Shown here: positions 1-7,374 of the stretch, in pieces | Layout: each line of letters starts with the position of its first letter | Position numbering within the stretch: position 1 is the stretch's first letter | Translations under genes and position numbers: made by a program | The notes under the pieces: model-generated | Databases searched by the model: none | Told to the model about the DNA's origin: nothing | What the model saw: only the letters and a program-made list of their open reading frames with translations | Assembly: GCA_021767245.1 (NCBI GenBank) | Contig: JAASTO010000012.1 | Coordinates: 1-25,390 of the forward strand | DNA from: Balneolaceae bacterium | GTDB lineage: Bacteria; Bacteroidota; Rhodothermia; Balneolales; Balneolaceae | DNA length: 25,390 nucleotides | Direction of reading: 5' to 3'

Positions 1-147
1 GGTTACAGAATTAGCTTCTTGACTAACGACCTCAACCTGTTCAGGTACAACACTTTGAAAATTATAATCACTCACAGACTGATCTGTGCTGCAGCTAATG
101 GTTACTAACATGCTCATTGAGCAAAGGATTAGAATAGAAAGCTTCAT
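1..147 (-). CDS. Lipoprotein, 3' end outside the window
   Basis: An open frame starts at the ATG at 147-145 and runs off the left edge, giving 49 visible codons. The N-terminus has a lysine at position 2, a hydrophobic stretch and a lipobox-like TISC with the cysteine near residue 19, which predicts a lipoprotein processed by signal peptidase II. The visible mature part is acidic and polar (VVPEQVEVVSQEA) and carries no recognisable domain. It lies 13 bp downstream of the TonB-family gene on the same strand and is probably the last visible member of that operon. The domain content beyond the edge is unknown, so no function is proposed. The lipoprotein call rests on the signal alone. Confidence 0.6.
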   Translation of the reverse strand, partial: MKLSILILCSMSMLVTISCSTDQSVSDYNFQSVVPEQVEVVSQEANSVT

Positions 148-160
148 AAGATCTCAGGCT

Positions 161-982
161 TTATTGAACGACGAAGCGAAAAGTTAGGGTACCCCACTGA
201 ACTTCCTGAGGAACAGCACCGGGTAGTCTTGAAAACCTCCAGGTTTTTAGCGTACTCATTACCTCACGCTCTAATTCGGGGTTCATTTTTCGAAGTGGAA
301 TAATACGTCCAACCGTTCCATCAGGCCGAACTTCAAAACGTACGGTAATAACAGCTTCTGAATTGGTGGAGTTTTCGGGTAGGGGTTGAACCATTGGAGA
401 TCGGTCTATTTCGCCTTCCCAGCTTAATTCGTAGGGTGATGACTTTTCCTCATCATTTCCAATGCCCTGATCCGACTGCATGTCTCCCGTGGCACCATCC
501 ACATTGCCACTCTCATCGGCGCCTTCTGTAACGGTTTCATTTTCTTGTGCCACCGGTGGAATTTCTACCTCTTCTTCCTGAGGTTGCGATTCCTGCTGGT
601 TTGGATCGATCTTTTCTGTGTCGGGGGTGGTGACTTCCTCAGCCTCCACTTCTTCAACCTCATCGGGAAGATCTACAGGTTTGGTTTCTTCTTCTGTAGT
701 TGTTTGCGGGGTTACCTCAGGCTCCACCACTTCTTCAACCGGTTCTTCTGGCTCTACTTCAGAGGGATTTGGTCGCTGAGCCACTTCTTCATTTTGTGTC
801 TCTGAGTATTCGGCAAGCTGTCCGGTTCTGAATTCCCCAAATTCCACTTCTATGTAGGAAGGCCGCACGTTTGAATTCATATCAAAAGTGTAAATGAGAG
901 ATAGGATCAAAAGAATGGTATTTACACCCAGGGTAACCTTAAGTGCAAAACGGTCATCTTCTGTGAATTTATAGCGGCCCAT
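161..982 (-). CDS. tonB: TonB-family energy transducer (TonB C-terminal domain)
   Basis: This 273-residue protein has one N-terminal membrane segment (about residues 16-33), a long low-complexity periplasmic linker (about 45-185) and a C-terminal TonB-type domain (about 190-273). The C-terminal domain shows the family pattern of a V-x-F-x-V-x-P-DGTV strand, a helix ending LKTWRFS, and a closing strand. Such proteins are anchored in the inner membrane, are driven by ExbB/ExbD, and contact outer-membrane partners. The gene is 5 bp downstream of exbD and in the same operon. The linker is strongly acidic, rich in Glu, Pro and Thr, rather than the Pro/Lys and Pro/Glu mix of classical TonB. A TolA-like role in envelope integrity is therefore also possible. 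The partner receptor cannot be identified from sequence. Confidence 0.88.
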   Translation of the reverse strand: MGRYKFTEDDRFALKVTLGVNTILLILSLIYTFDMNSNVRPSYIEVEFGEFRTGQLAEYSETQNEEVAQRPNPSEVEPEEPVEEVVEPEVTPQTTTEEETKPVDLPDEVEEVEAEEVTTPDTEKIDPNQQESQPQEEEVEIPPVAQENETVTEGADESGNVDGATGDMQSDQGIGNDEEKSSPYELSWEGEIDRSPMVQPLPENSTNSEAVITVRFEVRPDGTVGRIIPLRKMNPELEREVMSTLKTWRFSRLPGAVPQEVQWGTLTFRFVVQ

Positions 983-987
983 AGTGG

Positions 988-1401
988 TCAGGATCCTTGT
1001 TCGGTGGCCATGATAATTTTAAGATTCAATGCCTTGCTGATATTCATCACTCTTACGGCATCGTCAACTTTGGCGTCTTTGTCAGCCCTAAGTACAACGG
1101 TTCCCTGAGGCTTATTATTTCGTGCGTTTCTGATGGCTGAGGCCAATGATCCGCGTGCAGTCAGATCGCCATCCACATAGAACTCACCATTCTTGGTGAC
1201 AGCCACTGAGATGAATTGTTGCTCAGTTGCGGCACTGCTTTCGGCTTTTGGTACTTCAACCCGTATTCCGAAATTGGTCACAAAAGAGGAAGTCAGCAGG
1301 AAGAAAATAAGTAATAAAAGTACGATATCCGTCAATGACGATTGGGAAAACAATGACAGGGGCGTTAAACGTTTATCTCCTCTTCTGAAATCGCGTGCCA
1401 T
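988..1401 (-). CDS. exbD: ExbD/TolR-family biopolymer transport protein
   Basis: The 137-residue product has the ExbD/TolR layout: a short basic N-terminus (ARDFRRGDKR), one membrane helix at about residues 23-43 and a periplasmic domain (about 50-137). Aspartate 25 lies at the start of the helix (SLTDIVLL), where the family has its proton-pathway aspartate. The periplasmic part ends in the usual pattern of a TVVLRADKDAKV strand and a helix (VMNISKALNLKIIMATE). It should form the proton-driven motor with ExbB. It sits between exbB (2-bp gap) and the tonB-family gene (5-bp gap), so the three are almost certainly co-transcribed. ExbD versus TolR cannot be decided from sequence, but the adjacent TonB-type gene favours ExbD. 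Confidence 0.93.
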   Translation of the reverse strand: MARDFRRGDKRLTPLSLFSQSSLTDIVLLLLIFFLLTSSFVTNFGIRVEVPKAESSAATEQQFISVAVTKNGEFYVDGDLTARGSLASAIRNARNNKPQGTVVLRADKDAKVDDAVRVMNISKALNLKIIMATEQGS

Positions 1402-1403
1402 GA

Positions 1404-2111
1404 TCAGTTATTTTCTTTTTTTGCAGGTGATTGCAACAGATCCAGGAAGTCGGCTGAGGCGTTTTCCAGTTCAAAAATTGAGCGGTTGATCTTACCCAGA
1501 AGGAAGTTATAGAATCCATAAGCGATCAAACCAACAATAAGTCCGGCCGCGGTAGTAATAAGAGCTTCCCATATACCCCCGGCAAGCACACTTGGATTAA
1601 CATTACCCTGCAACGATTGTATATCCATAAAGGCCTCGATCATACCGGTTACCGTTCCCGTAAAACCAAGCAGTGGAGCCACACCGGCAATGGTTGCCAG
1701 CCAGTTCATGCGCTTCTCAAGAAAGAAGATTTCCTTTTTGCCCGCATTGTCAATGGCGTCCTCAATATCTCTGATCGGCCGGCCCAGGCGACGAATGCCG
1801 GCTTTAATGATTCGGGAGATGGGTTTATCAAACTCATCACAGTAATCCATGGCATTTTTGGCTCCTCCTTTTCCGGACTTGAGCATGTTTTCAATGGTAC
1901 CCAAAAATTTGTCCGGATCAACGTGTGAGCGATTCAGGGCTCTCCAGCGCTCAACGATCACGTACGTACCGATCATAAATAATATGGTGATAGGGATCAT
2001 TAATACGCCGCCTTCAACAAGAAGGTCGAAGAATGTAGTGGTTTCTTCCTGCATAGCCATCAGGGAGTCAACTGCAGTGGTATCCTGCAAAAATATCAAT
2101 AAAGAGTGCAT
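1404..2111 (-). CDS. exbB: MotA/TolQ/ExbB proton channel family protein
   Basis: The 235-residue product has three predicted membrane helices, at about residues 34-53, 137-160 and 180-203, with a large cytoplasmic loop between the first two. This is the ExbB/TolQ topology. The region WLATIAGVAPLLGFTGTVTG is the characteristic second helix with its Gly-Leu-x-Gly-Thr-Val core, and the third helix contains the TTAAGL pattern. It forms the stator channel with ExbD and couples the proton gradient to the TonB-family protein. It begins 17 bp downstream of the HU/SPOR gene. The first ATG gives a hydrophobic leader (HSLLIFLQ) before the conserved part; internal Met 18 or Met 20 are alternative starts. 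Confidence 0.94.
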   Translation of the reverse strand: MHSLLIFLQDTTAVDSLMAMQEETTTFFDLLVEGGVLMIPITILFMIGTYVIVERWRALNRSHVDPDKFLGTIENMLKSGKGGAKNAMDYCDEFDKPISRIIKAGIRRLGRPIRDIEDAIDNAGKKEIFFLEKRMNWLATIAGVAPLLGFTGTVTGMIEAFMDIQSLQGNVNPSVLAGGIWEALITTAAGLIVGLIAYGFYNFLLGKINRSIFELENASADFLDLLQSPAKKENN

Positions 2112-2128
2112 GTAGATGATCTTTTGAT

Positions 2129-3778
2129 TTATTGAATTTGGGTTACGAAATAATTGTCTGTAAAGGGGTTGCCAAGTTCCTGAGCAGCCACTGCGGCATC
2201 ACGCATGGTTTCAAACTGTCCCAGGCTAACTCTCCAAAGCGTTCCATATTGTTGATGCGGAACTTCTGCTAAGATCACACGATATCCCTGACCGGTTAAT
2301 TCTGAAACTATAGCCCGGGCGTTATCCTCGTTGGTTAACGAGTATACCACAATGGTATATCCGTTGTTAGCTGCTTCATTTAAAGAGCCGGTAAGACCGT
2401 AGGAAGCAGTTTCACGGGGATCGGTATCCTGAGCCTCCTGTGTGGTTTCTGTTACCTGAGTTTCAGTCGCTTGTTCCATTTCATTGTTGGCAGGTTCACC
2501 TTCCTGATCAGAAGAGCCTGTAGCAGCCTCATTTTGATCACTTGAAGTCGGTTCTGCCTCTGTTGTCTCTGTTACAGGATCAGGGGTGTCCTGGGTCTGT
2601 TGTTCAGAGTCAGTTACATCAGGGGTTGGAGCCGTTGGTGTTGTTTGTGTGGTTGTTGGAACCGGAGTTGGAGTAATGCCTGGAATGTTAACCACCCCAA
2701 AGTAACCCAATCCGTAGATCCCACCGCCTAATACTAATATGATGATAATGATCAACAATATGGCAGATTGCCCCCCGGTGTCTTTGGCTTTTTGAGGCCG
2801 TTTGAAGGGCTTTCGTTTAGTCTCTTTCTTTTTGTCTGAACTTTTCTCTTCGTCTTTTCCTTTTTTATCGCCTTTATCCGATGCTAAATTCTTGATAACC
2901 GGAATCGGGTCTGAGTCGTCATCTTCATTTACGGTTTCATCAATAGAAGAAGAAAGAGCTTTTTCCAGGTCATCTGCTTCCTCTTCATCCTCTTTTACTT
3001 CAGCAGAACTTAGGACATCATCAAGTTCATCCGATGTTTCATCTTCATCGGAATCTGAACTGACATCTGTCAGGGCTGCAAAAGGATCCTGTTCGTCATC
3101 GGAATCATCATCAGATTCACCGGCAAGTTCGCGTTCTATTTCCGAAATTCGATTAAGGTCTTCGTCCCCATCATCTTCCTGATCGAAAACGGCTTTAAAA
3201 TGCTCTTCTTCCTGCTCTGATTCTTCATCGGGAGAATCTCCTAAAAGTCCGGAGAACATGGTTTCGGCTCCTTCATCTTTATAGGTATCGATACCCCACT
3301 TATCAGGACCGGGTTTTTCTTCCTCTTCTTCTTCACCCTCATCAATTTCATCATCCAGATCAAAAGGTGATTCTTCTTCCTCCGATCCATCTTCTTCACC
3401 GGTATCATCAGCAGTATCCATGTTCGGTTCCGGAGTCTCGGCCATCTCAGGCTCATCATCCAGTAATCCGGCGAAGGGGTCATCATTATCTTCAGAATCA
3501 GGTTCGTCTTCTGCACCGGAAGCATCATCCAGTTCTAAGGCTTCCATGCCCACGTATTTGTAATTTATCTCTGTGGCAAGTTCATCAGCGGGAATAAAAA
3601 CTACATTCTCCCCGATCGCACTAAAGACCCCAAAGCCTTCTATTTCATAGGCTTCCCCTTCTTCAATGGCCTCGTTAATTTCTTTTACTAAGTCAGCCAG
3701 CTGATTTTCAATATTTTCTTTTTCGATACCGGAAGTTTCAACAAGCAGCTCAACAAGCTTTGAGTGATCTATATGCAT
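2129..3778 (-). CDS. HU-like domain / acidic linker / TM / SPOR domain protein
   Basis: This 549-residue protein has four parts. Residues 1-82 resemble an HU/IHF-like domain: a helical start, then EAYEIEGFGVFSA matching the HU G-F-G-x-F strand, then a beta section ending EINYKYVG. Residues 83-300 are a very acidic linker. A basic patch (KRKPFKRPQKAK, about 321-332) precedes a single membrane helix (about 339-363). After a Thr/Pro/Gln-rich periplasmic spacer, residues about 473-549 form a SPOR domain (YTIVVYSL, RVILAEVP, YGTLWRVSLGQFE). SPOR domains bind glycan strands stripped of stem peptides at division sites. The predicted topology puts the HU-like part in the cytoplasm and SPOR in the periplasm, a plan known for Bacteroidota HU-CCDC81-like proteins. 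Nucleoid-to-wall linkage is inference. Neighbours are the small HU-like gene (3-bp gap) and exbB. Confidence 0.82.
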   Translation of the reverse strand: MHIDHSKLVELLVETSGIEKENIENQLADLVKEINEAIEEGEAYEIEGFGVFSAIGENVVFIPADELATEINYKYVGMEALELDDASGAEDEPDSEDNDDPFAGLLDDEPEMAETPEPNMDTADDTGEEDGSEEEESPFDLDDEIDEGEEEEEEKPGPDKWGIDTYKDEGAETMFSGLLGDSPDEESEQEEEHFKAVFDQEDDGDEDLNRISEIERELAGESDDDSDDEQDPFAALTDVSSDSDEDETSDELDDVLSSAEVKEDEEEADDLEKALSSSIDETVNEDDDSDPIPVIKNLASDKGDKKGKDEEKSSDKKKETKRKPFKRPQKAKDTGGQSAILLIIIIILVLGGGIYGLGYFGVVNIPGITPTPVPTTTQTTPTAPTPDVTDSEQQTQDTPDPVTETTEAEPTSSDQNEAATGSSDQEGEPANNEMEQATETQVTETTQEAQDTDPRETASYGLTGSLNEAANNGYTIVVYSLTNEDNARAIVSELTGQGYRVILAEVPHQQYGTLWRVSLGQFETMRDAAVAAQELGNPFTDNYFVTQIQ

Positions 3779-3781
3779 AGC

Positions 3782-3979
3782 TTATCCCTTTTTAGCAGAT
3801 GTAAATTCGATGGTGTCTTTTGGGGGCAGCATGACATTGGTGCCATCTGCACGTTTTTCCTGTTTTTGGTTGTAATGAACCGGTTTGAAAGTACCAAGTT
3901 CATTCACTTCCACCGAATTTTTCATTATGATCTGATCCCGTATTACCACACCCAGTGCTTCTAAAAATTTATCTGTCAT
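3782..3979 (-). CDS. Small HU-like protein lacking the first helix
   Basis: The 65-residue product resembles the second half of an HU/IHF fold: a helix (FLEALGVVIRDQIIMKN), then VEVNELGTFKPVHYN matching the HU strand around G-x-F, then a beta-arm-like section (KRADGTNVMLPPKDTIEF) ending in a basic tail (SAKKG). Full HU proteins are about 90 residues, so the first helix and turn appear to be missing. The frame cannot extend upstream because the TAA of the preceding gene lies in the same frame two codons before this ATG. It lies between the beta-barrel gene (6-bp gap) and the HU/SPOR gene (3-bp gap). It may pair with the HU-like domain of the next gene product. Whether it binds DNA is unknown. 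Confidence 0.68.
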   Translation of the reverse strand: MTDKFLEALGVVIRDQIIMKNSVEVNELGTFKPVHYNQKQEKRADGTNVMLPPKDTIEFTSAKKG

Positions 3980-3985
3980 AAGAGA

Positions 3986-5704
3986 TTATAGTTTTATGGT
4001 TATACCTCCAAAGATCTGAAAAGGACGTTCCTGATAGCCGCTCCAAACCTCATATTCTTGTCCTGAGACGTTCAACATTTTGGCAAAAACGCCAATTTTA
4101 TCGTTGACCTGATATTCGGCACCTGCATTAAGTAATGCAAATGCTTTTAATTCAGTACCGGTTTCAGGTGACTGACGCTTTCCAAGATATTCAGCCCACG
4201 CATTCAATGTCAGTTCTTTTACCGGTTTAAAGGATATAGAGCCCTCCAGGCCAAGTTTTTCCTCGTAGGGAATATCACCACCGGCAGATAGCTTAGGGCT
4301 GCGGGCATAAACTTTCGCATTAGCCCAGAACTTTTCAGGTACCAATTGTTGATTTGCACCGGCATAGATCTCAAAAATGTTCGCGTCTCCATACATCACA
4401 GAATAAAATCCGGGCGTATCATTTGGAGCCAGAAGCGATCGCTGATAATACGCATAGTTTTGGGTATGGGTATAAGTAGCGCCGCCAAATACTCGGTTGC
4501 CACCAAAAAGCTGGAAGTTGGCTTCGGCCCCGACTCCAGCATCATATGAGTATCTCAACAGGTTATCGGCTGAAAGAAAACGATTGAACTGATGGTGTTC
4601 CTGAAGGGTGTTCAGTTCAGGGCGGCCAAAGGCTGTTCCGGTTACAGAAAGGCGGTCATTTAAATAGTGAATGATCTCTACCTCAGGACTAAACATGACT
4701 TTGCTGTCAACGGCATCGGTAATATAACTCACACCACCTTTTGCCTTAACGCGGGTTGAAAAATCGAACAACCTCTCATAAGTAACGGCCGCTTCTGCAT
4801 TTACCCAATTCTCTGAATCAAATGCATCTGAAGAATAGGTGGCAGACTCCAGGTTGCCGGATACCTTGAATGTTTCGTACATCTTTTGACCCGGCCAGTA
4901 ATAAGAAAAAGAGAGGTGTCCGGCTGTTTCGTCCGTTTCACCACCAAGAGTAGAAGAGCCGGCATCAAGCGATGTGCTGAACACATTTCCTCCAAGGGTC
5001 AGGTCCCAGCCTTTAAGGGTATTATTGATTTTTTGAAGGTGAAGCTGACCATTAAAACCGGAATAATCTTTAGAGGCAGTTTCACCGATCTGTCCCTGAA
5101 TATTGGGGTCATTGAGATTATATAAGTCATTAAAGTCACTGAGTGCCCCTAAATCGAGGGAAAGGCGCAGGCCATTTTGCAGTTTGTTGATATAGCCAAC
5201 ATTGGCATCCAGGTAACGGAAAGAACTTTCAGGTCCGTCAAGGTGACCGGTAGACCCTCGCATGTTCATATTTCCGGTGACAGCACTGCTTTCATCAAGG
5301 GCGTAGTAGCCGTAAGCATTAACATCAGGAGATACAAAGCTACCCAAAGCGGCTCGGATGTATCCGTTCATATGGTCAGGGTCTTGCAGGATATTTCGGG
5401 TTGGCGGTTCAGGTCTGCCAAGCTGGGTCACAGAAATATCGGCAATTGCTTCCTCGCGGGTTTCAATGAAAGGGGTCCGGTTAGGATCAATCTGAAACAC
5501 ACGTGGTTTTGGATTGAAACCTAAAATGGGTTGTCTCCTAAGGCCCGGAAAACGAGCCTTGAATTCACTTCGGATCTCAATATCCTGAGGATTTATCTCA
5601 GGCAGTAATGTATTATCCGCACCGGCCTGACGATTTTGTGCAAAGGTAATAGCCGGTAATAAAAATGCAATAAACAGAAAAAATGTGGGTGTTTTGCTCA
5701 TCAT
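3986..5704 (-). CDS. Outer-membrane beta-barrel protein, TonB-receptor-barrel-like, no plug
   Basis: The 572-residue product starts with a signal peptide (about residues 1-22, ending ITFAQ). Most of the rest is alternating polar/hydrophobic strands with aromatic belts and Gly/Asn/Asp turns, such as GYINKLQNGLRLSLDLGA and NAWAEYLGKRQ, typical of large outer-membrane barrels. I see no TonB plug domain and no carboxypeptidase-regulatory-like domain, and the last residue is Leu rather than Phe. It looks like the barrel half of a TonB-dependent receptor or a related porin. The start has two consecutive ATGs (5704 and 5701) and either could be used. It is the first gene of the tight operon leading to HU-like, SPOR, ExbBD and TonB genes. 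Its substrate, or whether it is purely structural, is not evident. Confidence 0.75.
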   Translation of the reverse strand: MMSKTPTFFLFIAFLLPAITFAQNRQAGADNTLLPEINPQDIEIRSEFKARFPGLRRQPILGFNPKPRVFQIDPNRTPFIETREEAIADISVTQLGRPEPPTRNILQDPDHMNGYIRAALGSFVSPDVNAYGYYALDESSAVTGNMNMRGSTGHLDGPESSFRYLDANVGYINKLQNGLRLSLDLGALSDFNDLYNLNDPNIQGQIGETASKDYSGFNGQLHLQKINNTLKGWDLTLGGNVFSTSLDAGSSTLGGETDETAGHLSFSYYWPGQKMYETFKVSGNLESATYSSDAFDSENWVNAEAAVTYERLFDFSTRVKAKGGVSYITDAVDSKVMFSPEVEIIHYLNDRLSVTGTAFGRPELNTLQEHHQFNRFLSADNLLRYSYDAGVGAEANFQLFGGNRVFGGATYTHTQNYAYYQRSLLAPNDTPGFYSVMYGDANIFEIYAGANQQLVPEKFWANAKVYARSPKLSAGGDIPYEEKLGLEGSISFKPVKELTLNAWAEYLGKRQSPETGTELKAFALLNAGAEYQVNDKIGVFAKMLNVSGQEYEVWSGYQERPFQIFGGITIKL

Positions 5705-5831
5705 AGAATTGCGTTTCCTGAATGTACTAAAAATTGAGAGAAGGTTTAAGGTATAGCAAGTGAAAAGATGTACTGTTAGTATGATATGATGTTCCGGAAA
5801 GAAAGTGCAAAGCTCTATCTCTCAGCATTCA

Positions 5832-6941
5832 CTAAGAACGCTCAAGCATACGATTTAAAGCCAGTACAGCATATTCTGTAATTTCATTTGGTACGGTTAT
5901 GTGATTTACCACCTCACCCTCTTCTAGTTTTTCCAAAGACCATAACAAATGTTGGAGGTCTATTCGGTTCATGGTCAGGCAGGGACACATAAAAGGATTC
6001 AGAGAAATAATCTTTTTATCTGGATGCTCCTGAGCCAGTCGGTTTACCAGATTCATTTCAGTTCCAACAGCCCATTTGGAACCGGCAGGGGCTTTTTTGA
6101 TAGTGTTTATTATAAAGCTGGTTGAGCCGTTGAGGTCTGAAGCCTGAACAACATCAAAAGTACATTCCGGGTGAACCAGTACCTTAAAATCCGGATCTTG
6201 TTTCCGAAGGTTATCGATGTGCTTCACGTTAAATTTTTCATGAACCGAACAATGACCTTTCCATAGGATCACTTTTACATGCTCGAGAATTCCTTCACTG
6301 TCAAAAGATTTGGTCAATGGATCATAAATGGCCATTTGATCCAATGGAATACCGAGGTCATAGGATGTATTTCTGCCAAGGTGCTGATCTGGTAAGAAAA
6401 GGATTCGTTCTTTTTGAGTGAAAGCCCATTCCAGCATTTTTTTTGCATTAGATGAGGTTACCGTGGCGCCACCATGTTTGCCAACAAATCCTTTAATCGC
6501 AGCTGTAGAGTTAACGTAGGTTAAGGGTATGATTGTATCTCCCCAAATGTCCTGCATTTTAGCCCATCCGGCTTCCGTCTGGTCAATATCAGCCATGTCT
6601 GCCATAGAGCAACCGGCGCGCAAATCCGGAAGGATCACTTTTTTATCAGCCTGTGTAAGCATATCAGCTGTTTCTGCCATGAAATGTACGCCGCAAAAGA
6701 CGATGTATTCAGCATCTGCCATTGTAGAGCAAATACGAGCGAGTTTGAGGGAATCGCCGCGGGCATCTGAGAACTGTATCACTTCATCCTTCTGATAATG
6801 ATGCCCGGGAATGAATAGCCTGTCTCCAAATTTTGTTTTGATCTCTTTTACCCTGTTTTCCATTTCAGCTACAGATAATTCACTGTAACGTCTTGGCAGG
6901 GAAACTTCTGATTCAATCTCTAACAGGTCTAGTATTTCCAT
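5832..6941 (-). CDS. nadA: Quinolinate synthase NadA
   Basis: NadA condenses iminoaspartate with dihydroxyacetone phosphate to give quinolinate, using an oxygen-sensitive [4Fe-4S] cluster in the cytoplasm. The 369-residue product is of the long, Bacillus-like type. Visible motifs are PGHHYQKDEVIQFSDARGDS (substrate binding), PDLRAGCSMADM, WKGHCSVHEKF, HPEC, GTEMNLVNRL and NPFMCPCLTMN. Cys111, Cys231 and Cys321 (or Cys319) fall where the cluster ligands of the B. subtilis enzyme are expected. nadC is on the same strand but about 8 kb away, with the inserted block between them. The gene must now be transcribed from within 6942-7430 if it once relied on a nadC promoter. No nadB is in the window. 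Confidence 0.97.
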   Translation of the reverse strand: MEILDLLEIESEVSLPRRYSELSVAEMENRVKEIKTKFGDRLFIPGHHYQKDEVIQFSDARGDSLKLARICSTMADAEYIVFCGVHFMAETADMLTQADKKVILPDLRAGCSMADMADIDQTEAGWAKMQDIWGDTIIPLTYVNSTAAIKGFVGKHGGATVTSSNAKKMLEWAFTQKERILFLPDQHLGRNTSYDLGIPLDQMAIYDPLTKSFDSEGILEHVKVILWKGHCSVHEKFNVKHIDNLRKQDPDFKVLVHPECTFDVVQASDLNGSTSFIINTIKKAPAGSKWAVGTEMNLVNRLAQEHPDKKIISLNPFMCPCLTMNRIDLQHLLWSLEKLEEGEVVNHITVPNEITEYAVLALNRMLERS

Positions 6942-7043
6942 AAATGTTCAAATACTTGAAAACAACGTGTGTTTCGTAAATAATTTAATTTTGATCAGGG
7001 AGAAAGGTATAAAAATATTTGCTGAATTTGATTAAGGTGAACA

Positions 7044-7114
7044 GGCTTTTACTCTAGATTAAAACTGATATCGAGGGCTTTTACCGAATGGGTAAGCCAG
7101 CCAAGAGAGATCAC
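7044..7114 (-). repeat. Displaced copy of the nadC 3' end (left repeat of the insert)
   Basis: This 71-bp stretch matches 14916-14986 with a single difference (G at 7073, A at 14945). Read on the minus strand it encodes VISLGWLTHSVKALDISFNL plus a final Glu and a TAA stop, which are the last 21 residues of NadC, followed by 5 bases past the stop. The match ends sharply at both ends: base 7043 differs from 14915 and base 7115 differs from 14987. The single difference is silent (CTC versus CTT, Leu). A 9-bp motif GGCTTTTAC occurs twice inside it (7044-7052 and 7076-7084). It is too short to be a working gene and is best read as a nadC remnant or attachment-site-like repeat. Confidence 0.93.
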
Positions 7115-7345
7115 TTCCATTTTACAGTTTTAATAGCTCCCTATATTTCGCAGATGATGTGTTGAGAAACCTCAGCCATAAACTCAGTAGCAGAGAGTTT
7201 TTTTAAAAAAAAGAGTAAAATCACTAAACACCTCTGAAGAGCTCTCAATTACATTGCCAATCTTAAGTTCATGATAATTTAGTTTAAGAGTAATATAGAG
7301 CAGTATGTCTTTACCATAACGTAATAACGAACGTAAGGTAAGTTT

Positions 7346-7374
7346 ACAATTGTCTAAAGTGCACTTAACAATTG
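7346..7374. promoter_or_regulatory. Palindrome cluster upstream of the phosphorus operon, possible operator
   Basis: Three symmetric elements sit about 57-85 bp before the receptor start: ACAATTGT (7346-7353), the perfect 10-bp palindrome AAGTGCACTT (7357-7366) and ACAATTG (7368-7374). The two ACAATTG copies start 22 bp apart, two helical turns, with the palindrome between them. This is the expected place for an operator controlling the four-gene operon, for example by phosphate supply. It does not clearly match a known Pho box and no regulator gene is in the insert. Confidence 0.35.

Noticed and set aside
545..805. 86-residue Phe/Leu-rich open frame on the plus strand that looks membrane-like
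   Set aside because: It is the antisense of the Glu-rich TonB linker (GAA/GAG read backwards gives Phe/Leu codons).
2802..3182. 126-residue Ser-rich open frame on the plus strand
   Set aside because: It is the antisense of the Glu/Asp/Ser-coding linker of the HU/SPOR gene; the low-complexity composition explains both its length and its serine content.
7044..7114. A short gene starting at an ATG at 7120-7118 (Met-Glu-Val-Ile-Ser and on)
   Set aside because: It is only the tail of NadC with a chance upstream ATG; 23 residues of a TIM-barrel end cannot fold alone.
7198..7212. T7-A8 tract as a terminator
   Set aside because: There is no GC-containing stem beside it; it is more likely a bend or chance AT tract in the insert's left end.
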